Positions 6,243-14,179 of a stretch of 19,011 nt of DNA are shown in pieces. A program made the translations under genes and the position numbers. This DNA comes from Muribaculaceae bacterium (lineage in GTDB: Bacteria; Bacteroidota; Bacteroidia; Bacteroidales; Muribaculaceae): contig JAFYCU010000280.1 in the NCBI GenBank assembly GCA_017545095.1, forward strand, positions 1-19,011, given 5' to 3'. The notes beneath the pieces were generated by a model. It was not told the DNA's origin. It worked only from the letters and a program-made list of their open reading frames with translations, and did not search any database. The number at the start of each line of letters is the position of its first letter. Positions within the stretch are counted from its first letter, which is position 1.

Positions 6243-8825
6243 ATGAACAAGAAACAACTCCTACCGCTGCTTGCGGCAATGGCATTGCCCGTGCTGGCCA
6301 TGGCCCAGGGCTGGCCGGCAAATTATGGTGGTGTGATGCTCCAGGGTTTCTACTGGGACAGCTACACCGACACCAAGTGGACAAATCTCACTGCCCAAGC
6401 CGATGAGCTGGGCGACCTGTTCGACCTGATTTGGGTGCCCAATTCGGGTCGCACCGATGCCAACGGCACAGGGCAGAACATGGGCTACAGCCCCATGTAC
6501 TGGCTGAGTCATATGTCGTGCTTCGGTACCGAGACCGAGTTGCGCACGATGATCGACACCTATCGCCAGCATGGCACCGGCATCATCATGGACCTGGTGC
6601 TGAACCACAAAAACGGCAAAACGGGCTGGGTTGACTTTGCCGACGAGCACGTGAACGGCCGCGTGAGCGGAAAAACCTACAATATCGAGTGGGACAACGT
6701 GAAATACAGCCAAATCTGCTCCACCGACGAGTGCAACAGCAAGGGCTACAAAACCAGCGGTGCACCCGACACCGGCGATGACTTCGACGGCTCGCGTGAC
6801 CTGGACCACACCAACATCACCACACAACAGAATGTGCGCACCTATATGGACTACTTGCAGAACGAGCTGGGCTACAGCGGCTATCGTTTGGACATGACCA
6901 AGGGCTATAGCGCCGGGTTCACGGGCAAGTACAACAACTGGATGCACCCCTACTTCTGCGTGGGTGAGTACTGGGACGGCAATGCCGATGTGCTGCGCAC
7001 CTGGCTCGAAGGCACCCGCTGGGGCGGTCAGCTGCAAAGCGCTACCTTCGACTATGCCCTGAAATATCGCATCAACGATGCCTTCAACGGCTCCAGCTTC
7101 AACGCCAGTGCGCTGAACGACAAAGGTCTGAGCGCCGATGTGTGGTACAACCGTTGGGCCATCACCTTTGTCGACAACCACGACACCGGTCAAACCGGCA
7201 ACCACTCGCGCATGAGCAACACGGCCAACGTGGCCGCCGCCAACGCGCTCATCCTCGCCCTGCCGGGCACGCCGTGCGTGTTCCTGCAGCACTACAAAAA
7301 CAACAAGACGGCCATCACCAACATGATTCATGGCCGCCGCGCTGCCGGCATCACCAACCAAAGCCCCATCACCGTGCAACAAGAGAGCAACGGCGGCTAC
7401 ATCATCGAGGTGCAGGGCAGCAAGGGCAAGGTGTATCTGCAACTGGGCAACGCCACGGGCAACGGAACCCCCAGCGGATTCCAGCTGGTGCAAAGCGGCA
7501 CCAACTACAAGTACTACGTGTCGACGGGTCTGACCTGGAGAACCAGTGCGAAGCGCGGCGGCGGTGTGCCACAGAGCATCACCCCCACCCCGGTACCCGC
7601 CGATGGCAAAGTGACCATCTTTGTCAAAGCCGGCGACCAAAGCAGCACCCATCTCTATGCCTGGGACACCAACGACCAATACATCGGCGCCGAATGGCCC
7701 GGAACACCCATCCGCACACTGCCCTTCACCTATGTGGCTGGGGCCAAGTGGTATTACAAGACCTTCGACCAGGCCACAGTGAACGTGATTTTCAACAACG
7801 GCACCGGTGGCGAAGGCAACCAAACCGAGGACATCAAGAATTTGAAAACCAGCTCGTTCTTCACCTACAGCGGCACCGACTACACCGACTATGAGAACGT
7901 GACCACCACCGTGAAGCCCTACATTGGCTATGAGATTCCGTCAATAGCCACCGAGCGTGAAGGACACATGTATTGCTACTTGGAAACCAGCGCATGGACT
8001 GCTCCGAGCATCTATATGTGGGACAACAACGGCAAGCAGTGGACCGGAGCCTGGACCGGCAAGAAGATGACCCAAGTGGGTACCTCGCCGGTGACCGGCA
8101 ACAAAATCTGGCTGTGGGACGGTGGCGTGATCACCGAAGCCGGCATGCCCGACTATCTGGTGTTCAACGACAGCCAGGACGGCGGCGAGCAAACCGAAGA
8201 CATGGACTTTGTGAACGGCGGGTACTACACCCTCTACGGCCTGCTGGGCAGCGTGGCCACCGAGCCAATTCCCGAACCCGATGACGTGTATGTGATGGGC
8301 GAGGTGACCGGTGTGGATGGCTGGTATGCCAACAAGGGACAGCTCATGGCTACCACCGATGGTGTCACCTATACGGCTTCCATCACCACTCGAGGCTTGA
8401 ACAGCGGTTACAGCTACTTCAGCTTCACCAAGCAGCTGGCCTCGACGGCCACCGACTGGGAGGCCATTGCCGACTACCGCTTCGGAGCCGCCAGTAGCCA
8501 GGACTATCTGGTGAACGACAGCAAACTGGGTCAGAAACTCCCCTTGGGCGACGACGGCACAAGCACGGCATTCAAGATTGGTGCCGGCACATGGCAGCTC
8601 ACCCTCGACCTGGTGGGGCGCACGCTCATCATCGACAAGCCCGGCTCACAACACGTCAAGGGCGACGTGAACGGCGACGGAAATGTTGACATCGACGATG
8701 TGAATCTGCTCATCAACCACATCCTGGGCAACCGGCAGATTCCTATCGACACCGGCGACCTGAACGAAGACGGCACCATCGACATCGACGACGTGAATGC
8801 CGTGATCAACGCCATCCTCAAATAA
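6243..8825 (+). CDS. Secreted multidomain GH13 alpha-amylase with starch-binding modules and dockerin
   Basis: Using the start at 6243, the protein has 860 residues with a clean signal peptide (1-21, ending AMA). An ATG at 6150 would bury this peptide. Residues 30-440 are a GH13 alpha-amylase barrel: DLVLNH at 117-122, YRLDMTKG with likely nucleophile Asp217, VGEYWDG with acid/base Glu242, and FVDNHD with Asp314. It should hydrolyse internal alpha-1,4 bonds of starch outside the cytoplasm. Residues 455-550 and 572-665 resemble two CBM26-type starch-binding modules (LYAWD...WPG and IYMWD...WTG). Residues 680-798 resemble a SusE/SusF-type outer-membrane starch-binding domain. Residues 807-860 are a complete two-repeat type I dockerin (GDVNGDGNVDIDDVN, then GDLNEDGTIDIDDVN), ending two residues past the second helix. 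The family and catalytic residues are firm; the module names are less so. Confidence 0.92.
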   Translation: MNKKQLLPLLAAMALPVLAMAQGWPANYGGVMLQGFYWDSYTDTKWTNLTAQADELGDLFDLIWVPNSGRTDANGTGQNMGYSPMYWLSHMSCFGTETELRTMIDTYRQHGTGIIMDLVLNHKNGKTGWVDFADEHVNGRVSGKTYNIEWDNVKYSQICSTDECNSKGYKTSGAPDTGDDFDGSRDLDHTNITTQQNVRTYMDYLQNELGYSGYRLDMTKGYSAGFTGKYNNWMHPYFCVGEYWDGNADVLRTWLEGTRWGGQLQSATFDYALKYRINDAFNGSSFNASALNDKGLSADVWYNRWAITFVDNHDTGQTGNHSRMSNTANVAAANALILALPGTPCVFLQHYKNNKTAITNMIHGRRAAGITNQSPITVQQESNGGYIIEVQGSKGKVYLQLGNATGNGTPSGFQLVQSGTNYKYYVSTGLTWRTSAKRGGGVPQSITPTPVPADGKVTIFVKAGDQSSTHLYAWDTNDQYIGAEWPGTPIRTLPFTYVAGAKWYYKTFDQATVNVIFNNGTGGEGNQTEDIKNLKTSSFFTYSGTDYTDYENVTTTVKPYIGYEIPSIATEREGHMYCYLETSAWTAPSIYMWDNNGKQWTGAWTGKKMTQVGTSPVTGNKIWLWDGGVITEAGMPDYLVFNDSQDGGEQTEDMDFVNGGYYTLYGLLGSVATEPIPEPDDVYVMGEVTGVDGWYANKGQLMATTDGVTYTASITTRGLNSGYSYFSFTKQLASTATDWEAIADYRFGAASSQDYLVNDSKLGQKLPLGDDGTSTAFKIGAGTWQLTLDLVGRTLIIDKPGSQHVKGDVNGDGNVDIDDVNLLINHILGNRQIPIDTGDLNEDGTIDIDDVNAVINAILK

Positions 8826-8910
8826 TGAAAGCAATTTCAAACGATAGGCTAAACCACCTGTCTTGAAAGGATACTACAAACCATTATTAACAACTTAACT
8901 TTCATTTAAA

Positions 8911-9393
8911 ATGACAAAACGAATCTTGAACCTGGGCGTGCTCTTGCTTTGCATGCTCGCTTGTGTGACCCTCAGCTCCTGCGGTAGCGATGACAACAAA
9001 AAAGATGAACCCACAATTTCCAACGTGCGTCCAGCCGACCTCACCACCCCGTGGATGATTATCAACGCCGAAGAGGTTGCAAACGAAGAGTTTAGCTTTC
9101 TCGCCTTCGACGGCAACCGCGCCGCTCATGCAACCATGAACGAGAATGGTGTCCGCAACATCACCATCTACGACTCGTGGAAAGTGGATGGCGACAAGCT
9201 GTATCTGGGCGGCCATCTGGCCGGCACAATCAAGAAAGGCCAGAGCCAAGGCATTCAGGTGATCTTCATCAACGAAATCACGTATGTGCCGTCGAACGTG
9301 AAGGTGGATGGCTCAAGCATCGAGGATGAGTTCATCAAGGGCGGTGTGACCCGCGAGATGATTTGGCAGCTTCTTGAGCAGGGTGCTGAGTGA
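8911..9393 (+). CDS. Small lipoprotein, function unknown
   Basis: Protein of 160 residues with a lipoprotein signal: a basic start, a hydrophobic core and the lipobox LSSC with lipidated Cys24. It is followed by GSDDNKKDE, an acidic linker like the surface-export signals of Bacteroidetes lipoproteins. The mature part looks like one small beta-sandwich or lipocalin-like domain (ITIYDSWKVDGDKLYLGG near the middle); I cannot place it in a named family. It lies 85 bp after the amylase in the same direction. No TAnnTTTG box was found in the gap, so co-transcription with the amylase is likely. A role in starch handling is possible from position only. The transcript ends at the hairpin at 9422-9453. 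Confidence 0.75.
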   Translation: MTKRILNLGVLLLCMLACVTLSSCGSDDNKKDEPTISNVRPADLTTPWMIINAEEVANEEFSFLAFDGNRAAHATMNENGVRNITIYDSWKVDGDKLYLGGHLAGTIKKGQSQGIQVIFINEITYVPSNVKVDGSSIEDEFIKGGVTREMIWQLLEQGAE

Positions 9394-9421
9394 CAACCAT
9401 TTGGCAATTCCAAGCTAAAGA

Positions 9422-9453
9422 CCGGGGAGCAAGTGATGTCACTTGCTCCCCGG
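9422..9453. terminator. Hairpin between convergent genes, likely bidirectional terminator
   Basis: CCGGGGAGCAAGTGA (9422-9436) and TCACTTGCTCCCCGG (9439-9453) are perfectly complementary over 15 bp, with a tiny centre. It lies between the stops of the plus-strand lipoprotein gene and the minus-strand glgB. Neither side has a long T run, so efficiency is uncertain. Confidence 0.7.
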
Positions 9454-9486
9454 CTTCGCTTCAGTCATGGTGTTTCTCTTGAAAGC

Positions 9487-11529
9487 TCACCGCTTGGCGG
9501 GGCGCAGTCGCAGCACCTGCACCGAGCGCGCGGGCAGGTAGAGCTTGAGCCATCCCAGATGCGAGGCGGCATAGAGCGGGTCGTGCTCGGTGAGATGGCG
9601 AACGGCCTCGTCGATGTTGCCGTAGCCGCCATAGCAGAGCGCGTCGCTGTCCATCACGCCCTCGTATTCGCCCTCAGGAGCCAGCATGCCATAGTCGGCA
9701 AACGACTGCGTGGGGTTGAAATTGAACACCATCACCAGTCGGCCGCGCATAAAGGCAAGCACTTGGTCGTCGTCTTTGTCCCACAACTTGCGAAGGGGCA
9801 CTGCCTGAAAGTTGTGGATGCCCCCCAGCAGGTGCATCACATCGCGGTCCCAGTTGTTCAGGTACTGATACTTCAGGTCGGTGCGGTCCACAAGCTCCCA
9901 CTGCCGACGGGCATACTTATGGCTCCATCCATTGCCCTCGCGGGGGAAGTCGATCCACTCGGGATGCCCCCACTCGTTGCCCATGAAGTTGAGATAGCCG
10001 CCATTGATGGTGGCCGCCGTCACCAGCCTAATCATTTTGTGCAAGGCCAGTCCGCGCGCCACGGTGGCATCATCGTCGCCCACCATCATGTGCCAGTACA
10101 TCTCCTTGTCGATCAAGCGGAAGATGATGGTCTTGTCGCCCACCAACGCCTGGTCGTGACTCTCGGCATAAGAGATGGTCTTCTCATCGGCACGGCGGTT
10201 GGTGAGTTCCCAAAAGATTGAACTCGGTTTCCAATCCTCGTCCTTGAGTTCCTTAATGGTCTTGATCCAATAATCGGGTATGCCCATGGCCATGCGGTAG
10301 TCGAACCCGATGCCTCCATCCTTGAACTTGCGCGCCAGTCCCGGCATGCCGCTCATTTCCTCGGCAATGGTGATGGCATGCGGGTTCACCTGATGGATGA
10401 GCACATTGGCCAGCGTGAGATAGGTGATGGCATCGGTGTCCTCGTGGCCGTCGTAATAGTCGGCATAGGAGCCAAAGGCCTGCCCCAGACCGTGGTTGTA
10501 GTAGAGCATCGAGGTCACGCCATCGAAACGGAAACCGTCGAAATGGTATTGCTCAAGCCAGAACTTGCAGTTGCTCAGCAGGAAATGCAGCACGGCATTC
10601 TTGCCATAGTCGAAGCACAGCGAGTCCCAGGCTGGGTGTTCGCGACGGTCGCCATGGTGGAAGTAAAGGTCGGGGGTTCCGTCGAAGCGTCCCAGACCCT
10701 CCACCTCGTTTTTCACAGCATGGCTGTGCACGATGTCCATAATCACGGCAATGCCGGCAGCGTGAGCATCATCAATGAGATGCTTCAACTCGTCGGGAGT
10801 GCCAAAACGGCTCGACGCAGCAAAGAAACTCGACACATGGTAGCCAAACGACCCATAGTAGGGATGCTCTTGCACAGCCATGATTTGGATGGCATTGTAG
10901 CCGGCCTCGACCACTCGCGGCAAGATGTTGCAGCGAAACTCCTCGTAGGAACCCACGGCCTCCTTGTCCTGTGCCATGCCTATGTGGCACTCATAGATGA
11001 GCAGCGGCGCGGTGTTGGGCACAAAATCAAGAACCCGGAACACATAAGGCTGGTCCGGGGCCCACACCTGCGCCGAGAATATCTTGGTTTGCTCGTCCTG
11101 CACCACGCGTGTGGCATAGGCGGGAATGCGCTCCCCTTCGCCGCCAGGCCAGCGCACCAGCAGCTTGTAAAGGTCGCCATGCGCCAGTCCACGCGCCGGC
11201 AGTTGCAATTCCCAGTTGCCGTTTCCTGTAGCCTTCATCTTATAGGGGGCACACACACGCCAACTGTTGAAAGGTCCAATCACATACACCTCGGCGGCTC
11301 CGGGTGCCCATTCACGAAGCACCCAGCCACCGTCGCTACGGCGGTGCAGCCCGTAATAGTTGTAGGCGTTGGCAAAGTCGGTGAGCATTCCGGTGCCACC
11401 GGTAAGTTCCTCCATCTTGCGCACAGCATCGCGGTGACGACCCTCGATGGCTTCCTCGTAAGGCTCAAGCCAAGGGTCGTCCTTGACAATGGCCAGTTGT
11501 TTCTTCCTCTTCATTGTTATCGTTTTCAA
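9487..11529 (-). CDS. glgB: 1,4-alpha-glucan branching enzyme (GH13)
   Basis: Protein of 680 residues, cytoplasmic, with no signal peptide. It cuts alpha-1,4 chains and rejoins them through alpha-1,6 links during glycogen synthesis. An N-terminal CBM48 domain (about 60-150: YGLHRRSDGGWVLREWAPGA, then GPFNSW) precedes the GH13 barrel. Barrel motifs are DIVHSH at 265-270, DGFRFDGVTS with likely nucleophile Asp336, TIAEEMSG with acid/base Glu390, and YAESHDQ with Asp459. Length and motifs fit the shorter eukaryote-like (GH13_8) type usual in Bacteroidetes. Start choice: MKTITMK at 11529; a second ATG five codons later is equally possible. It faces the amylase/lipoprotein pair convergently, so extracellular breakdown and intracellular storage of alpha-glucan are neighbours but not one operon. 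Confidence 0.95.
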   Translation of the reverse strand: MKTITMKRKKQLAIVKDDPWLEPYEEAIEGRHRDAVRKMEELTGGTGMLTDFANAYNYYGLHRRSDGGWVLREWAPGAAEVYVIGPFNSWRVCAPYKMKATGNGNWELQLPARGLAHGDLYKLLVRWPGGEGERIPAYATRVVQDEQTKIFSAQVWAPDQPYVFRVLDFVPNTAPLLIYECHIGMAQDKEAVGSYEEFRCNILPRVVEAGYNAIQIMAVQEHPYYGSFGYHVSSFFAASSRFGTPDELKHLIDDAHAAGIAVIMDIVHSHAVKNEVEGLGRFDGTPDLYFHHGDRREHPAWDSLCFDYGKNAVLHFLLSNCKFWLEQYHFDGFRFDGVTSMLYYNHGLGQAFGSYADYYDGHEDTDAITYLTLANVLIHQVNPHAITIAEEMSGMPGLARKFKDGGIGFDYRMAMGIPDYWIKTIKELKDEDWKPSSIFWELTNRRADEKTISYAESHDQALVGDKTIIFRLIDKEMYWHMMVGDDDATVARGLALHKMIRLVTAATINGGYLNFMGNEWGHPEWIDFPREGNGWSHKYARRQWELVDRTDLKYQYLNNWDRDVMHLLGGIHNFQAVPLRKLWDKDDDQVLAFMRGRLVMVFNFNPTQSFADYGMLAPEGEYEGVMDSDALCYGGYGNIDEAVRHLTEHDPLYAASHLGWLKLYLPARSVQVLRLRPAKR

Positions 11530-11581
11530 TTATGTTGCATTCAATTGATTGCGTTGCACATTGTGCCGCGCTTTCGGCCTA

Positions 11582-11612
11582 CAAAGATACACATTCATAT
11601 CGACATCTGCAA
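11582..11612 (-). promoter_or_regulatory. Promoter of glgB
   Basis: On the minus strand, TATCTTTG (plus 11582-11589) is the -7 box and TTG (plus 11610-11612) the -33 box, 20 nt apart. The leader to the ATG at 11529 is about 45 nt. Confidence 0.7.
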
Positions 11613-11653
11613 GCAATTTTCGACTGAACGATGAAAAGTTGCGGGAGAAATGC

Positions 11654-11682
11654 TTGTTTTTGCAGGATTGTTTGTAAATTTG
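11654..11682 (+). promoter_or_regulatory. Promoter of the metallopeptidase gene
   Basis: TTG (11654-11656) and TAAATTTG (11675-11682) are 18 nt apart, slightly short of the usual 19-21. Transcription would start near 11689, about 30 nt before the ATG at 11718. It diverges from the glgB promoter only about 40 bp away. Confidence 0.65.
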
Positions 11683-11717
11683 CAGTTTGAAAGAAATAAC
11701 TTAAAAAAACAAACGAT

Positions 11718-12590
11718 ATGAACTTAGAAGGAAGACGAGAGAGTAGCAATGTGGAGGATCGCCGTGGCATGTCCACTGGCACCAAAGCAGGTATCGGAGG
11801 TTTGGGCGGCTTGATCATCGCCGGACTCATCACGCTGCTCATGGGCGGCAATCTGGGCGATGTGCTTCAGAACGCCGGAGCCATGGGCGGCATGACCGGC
11901 GGCGAACAAGTGGAGCAACGCGAGTTCACCCCCGAGGAGCAGGAGCTGGCAGCGTTCAGCAAGAAAATCCTCGCGGGCACCGAAGACGCGTGGACGCAGA
12001 TTTTCCGTGAGAACGGCTGGGGTGAATACAAAGCGCCCACGATGGTACTCTACACCGGCAGCACCAGCACCGGCTGCGGACAGGGCAGCGCACAGATGGG
12101 ACCGTTCTACTGCTCGGCCGACCAGTGCTTGTACATCGACCTGTCGTTCTTCTCCAACATGCGACAGCAGCTGGGTGCCGATGGCGACTTCGCCTATGCC
12201 TATGTGATTGCCCACGAGGTTGGCCACCATGTGGAGTATCTCACCGGCACACTCGGCAAAGCACACCAGCAGATGCAGCGCATGAACGACAAAGACGCCA
12301 ACCGCATCAGCGTGCGCCTGGAGCTGCTGGCCGACTTCTACGCCGGCGTGTGGGCCAACCGCGACAACCGCCTGTTCAACTCGCTCGAACAGGGCGACTT
12401 GGAGAAAGCCATCGACTGCGCACAGAAAATCGGCGACGACTACCTGCAAAAGAAAGCCCAGGGCTACGACATCCCCGAGAGCTTCACCCACGGCACCAGC
12501 GCACAGCGCATGAAGTGGCTCAAACTCGGCTTGCAGACTGGCGATGTGCGCTACGGCACCACCTTCCAGAAAAGCGACGCTGAGCTATAA
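11718..12590 (+). CDS. YpfJ-family neutral zinc metallopeptidase
   Basis: Protein of 290 residues belonging to the putative neutral zinc metallopeptidase family (YpfJ type). A charged N-terminus (MNLEGRRESSNVEDRRG) is followed by a Gly-rich hydrophobic segment (about 23-45), the single membrane anchor. The catalytic domain spans about 70-285. It contains the conserved YTGSTSTGCGQGSAQMGPFYC segment (as 112-132), YIDLSFF and the zinc motif HEVGHH with His166, Glu167 and His170. The downstream RLELLADFYAGVW segment likely supplies the third zinc ligand. The physiological substrate of this family is not known to me. The length is typical, about 290 residues. It has its own promoter and no obvious functional link to its neighbours. 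Confidence 0.92.
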   Translation: MNLEGRRESSNVEDRRGMSTGTKAGIGGLGGLIIAGLITLLMGGNLGDVLQNAGAMGGMTGGEQVEQREFTPEEQELAAFSKKILAGTEDAWTQIFRENGWGEYKAPTMVLYTGSTSTGCGQGSAQMGPFYCSADQCLYIDLSFFSNMRQQLGADGDFAYAYVIAHEVGHHVEYLTGTLGKAHQQMQRMNDKDANRISVRLELLADFYAGVWANRDNRLFNSLEQGDLEKAIDCAQKIGDDYLQKKAQGYDIPESFTHGTSAQRMKWLKLGLQTGDVRYGTTFQKSDAEL

Positions 12591-12721
12591 GAGCCTCCCC
12601 AAACCCCGTGGAGCCTCCCCAAACCCCACCTAAAGGAGGGGCTTGCCAAAAGGCTTGCACCCCATCATGCCCCATCGCACCCTATATACCCTAAAAAATC
12701 CGATAAAACCCGATAAAACCT
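12591..12721. repeat. C-rich direct repeats between the peptidase gene and nagB
   Basis: GAGCCTCCCCAAACCCC occurs at 12591-12607 and again at 12611-12627, followed by the imperfectly complementary AGGAGGGGC at 12634-12642. Further on, CGATAAAACC is repeated back to back at 12701-12720, directly before the nagB ATG. No TAnnTTTG promoter was found here, so nagB may be read from upstream or from a weak promoter. Confidence 0.7.
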
Positions 12722-13516
12722 ATGAGATTAATTATTGAACCTGATTATGAGCGCGTGTCGGAGTGGGCTGCCCAATATGTGGCTTCGCGCATCCGCGAGG
12801 CACAGCCCACTGCCGAACATCCCTTTGTGCTGGGTTGCCCCACCGGCAGCTCGCCACTGGGCATGTATCGCCGACTTGTGGAACTGAACAAAGCCGGCCA
12901 TGTGAGCTTTGAACATGTGGTGACTTTCAATATGGATGAGTACTGCGGCATTCCCGAAGACCATCCTGAGAGCTACCACTCGTTTATGTGGAACAATTTC
13001 TTCTCACACATCGACATCCGTCGCGAGAACGTGAACATCCTCAACGGCAACGCACCCGACTTGGAGAAGGAATGCGCCGACTACGAAGCCCGCATCGCTG
13101 CCGCCGGAGGCATCGACCTGTTTATGGGCGGTGTTGGGCCCGACGGTCACATCGCTTTCAACGAACCCGGCTCATCGCTCACCTCGCTCACGCGACAAAA
13201 AACGCTCACGCAGGACACCATCATCGCCAACAGCCGTTTCTTCGACAACGACATCAACCAGGTGCCCAAGACCGCCCTTACCGTGGGTGTGGGCACTGTG
13301 ATGGCCGCACGCAGCGTGATGATCATTGTCAACGGCCCGAAGAAAGCACGTGCCTTGCAGCAGGCCGTGGAGGGCGGCGTGAGCCACATGTGCACGCTGA
13401 GCGCACTGCAAATGCACCGACGCGCCATCATCGTGGCCGATGACGATGCCTGTCAGGAACTCAAGGTGAGCACCTACCGCTACTTCAAAGACATCGAGCG
13501 CAACAACCTGCTCTAA
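12722..13516 (+). CDS. nagB: Glucosamine-6-phosphate deaminase
   Basis: Protein of 264 residues, nearly the length of the E. coli enzyme. It converts glucosamine 6-phosphate to fructose 6-phosphate and ammonia, the last committed step of amino-sugar catabolism, in the cytoplasm. Visible motifs are the phosphate-binding loop [14 protein letters not shown] (37-50), FNMDEYCG (69-76) and [17 protein letters not shown] (136-152). The catalytic residues Asp72, Asp141, His143 and Glu148 and the phosphate ligands Arg172 and Lys208 fall at the same numbers as in E. coli NagB. It stands 131 bp after the metallopeptidase gene, with no nagA, nagK or GlcNAc transporter in the window. A hairpin follows at 13543. 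Confidence 0.96.
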   Translation: MRLIIEPDYERVSEWAAQYVASRIREAQPTAEHPFVLGCPTGSSPLGMYRRLVELNKAGHVSFEHVVTFNMDEYCGIPEDHPESYHSFMWNNFFSHIDIRRENVNILNGNAPDLEKECADYEARIAAAGGIDLFMGGVGPDGHIAFNEPGSSLTSLTRQKTLTQDTIIANSRFFDNDINQVPKTALTVGVGTVMAARSVMIIVNGPKKARALQQAVEGGVSHMCTLSALQMHRRAIIVADDDACQELKVSTYRYFKDIERNNLL

Positions 13517-13542
13517 AGTTTCCAAAGCATCTATAACATGGC

Positions 13543-13575
13543 GGCCGACCTTACCCCAATCTGGGAAGGTCGGCC
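13543..13575 (+). terminator. Hairpin after nagB
   Basis: GGCCGACCTT (13543-13552) pairs perfectly with AAGGTCGGCC (13566-13575), and the loop contains CCC and GGG that can extend the stem. No T run follows, so it may be a weak or factor-assisted terminator or an mRNA-stabilising stem. Confidence 0.6.
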
Positions 13576-13604
13576 ACTGTCTATCTATGGTCGCGCAAGG
13601 GCAC

Positions 13605-13641
13605 AAAAAAAGCTGCTCGACTCTCTACGAGGGGAACAGCT
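13605..13641 (-). terminator. Rho-independent terminator of the small lipoprotein gene
   Basis: Read on the minus strand, AGCTGTTC (plus 13634-13641) pairs with GAGCAGCT (plus 13611-13618) and is followed directly by seven T (plus 13605-13611). It lies about 55 nt after the stop codon at 13696. Confidence 0.75.
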
Positions 13642-13695
13642 CCAAACTCTCTTCGATACTTGCGTATGGGAGTTTGTGTCGGAGAAAGCGGCGAC

Positions 13696-13935
13696 TTACT
13701 TCTTCAGCGAGTCAGCAACTTCCTGAGCCTTGTCGGCAGCAGCCTCAACGGCCTCACCAGCAGCAGCCTTCAGGCTGTCACCAGCAGCGTTGGCGGTGCT
13801 GTCAAAAGCCTCAACGGTCTCCTCAATCACGGCAGCAGTGGTGTCAGCTGCTTCCTGAGCAGTCTCAGCGGTACCCTGGCAAGAAACCATCGACATTCCG
13901 AACACAACAGCAAGTAACAAAACTAACTTTTTCAT
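13696..13935 (-). CDS. Small Ala/Glu-rich lipoprotein
   Basis: Protein of 79 residues. A lipoprotein signal (MKKLVLLLAVVFGM, then SMVSC with Cys19) precedes about 60 residues rich in Ala, Glu, Asp and Thr with few bulky residues. The mature part should form amphipathic helices: AETAQEAADTTAAVIEE, EAVEAAADKAQEVADSLKK near the end. It carries no known catalytic motif. Short lipoproteins of this composition are common in Bacteroidales. A structural or spacer role in the envelope is plausible, but I assign no function. The gene has its own promoter and terminator, and a purine-rich AAAGAGAA directly precedes the ATG. Confidence 0.85.
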   Translation of the reverse strand: MKKLVLLLAVVFGMSMVSCQGTAETAQEAADTTAAVIEETVEAFDSTANAAGDSLKAAAGEAVEAAADKAQEVADSLKK

Positions 13936-13994
13936 TTCTCTTTGTAAAATTAATAATAAAACAATTAAATATAGTCTGTCTTAGAAATACGCTG

Positions 13995-14024
13995 CAAAAT
14001 TATATCAAATTTTTTATATGCAAA
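13995..14024 (-). promoter_or_regulatory. Promoter of the small lipoprotein gene
   Basis: On the minus strand, TAATTTTG (plus 13995-14002) is the -7 box and TTTG (plus 14021-14024) the -33 box, 18 nt apart. The leader is about 50 nt and AT-rich. Confidence 0.7.
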
Positions 14025-14179
14025 TGATTTTGCGATTTTTTTTTCGCTGCTCGCGGAATAAAACGATTGCACTTACACTCATTTTGAGCGAAATTTCAGA
14101 TGCAACGTCCTGCAGACCAATAAAATAACCATTTCAAAAAGGTTTAATTCCGCAAACGTTAAATATTGTTTACAAAATT

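Noticed and set aside
6261..7823. A 520-codon minus-strand frame opposite the amylase
   Set aside because: Same codon-bias effect; the amylase reading is supported by catalytic motifs and a signal peptide.
6243..11529. Amylase, lipoprotein and glgB as a single starch operon
   Set aside because: glgB is on the opposite strand, with its own promoter and a shared terminator hairpin in between; only the amylase and lipoprotein can be co-transcribed.
9433..11634. Plus-strand open frames opposite glgB
   Set aside because: Antisense shadow of a well-supported branching enzyme, with no recognisable domain or promoter.
13538..14027. Plus-strand frames opposite the small lipoprotein
   Set aside because: They overlap the lipoprotein gene, its promoter and its terminator, and encode Gln/Ser-rich sequence with no start context.
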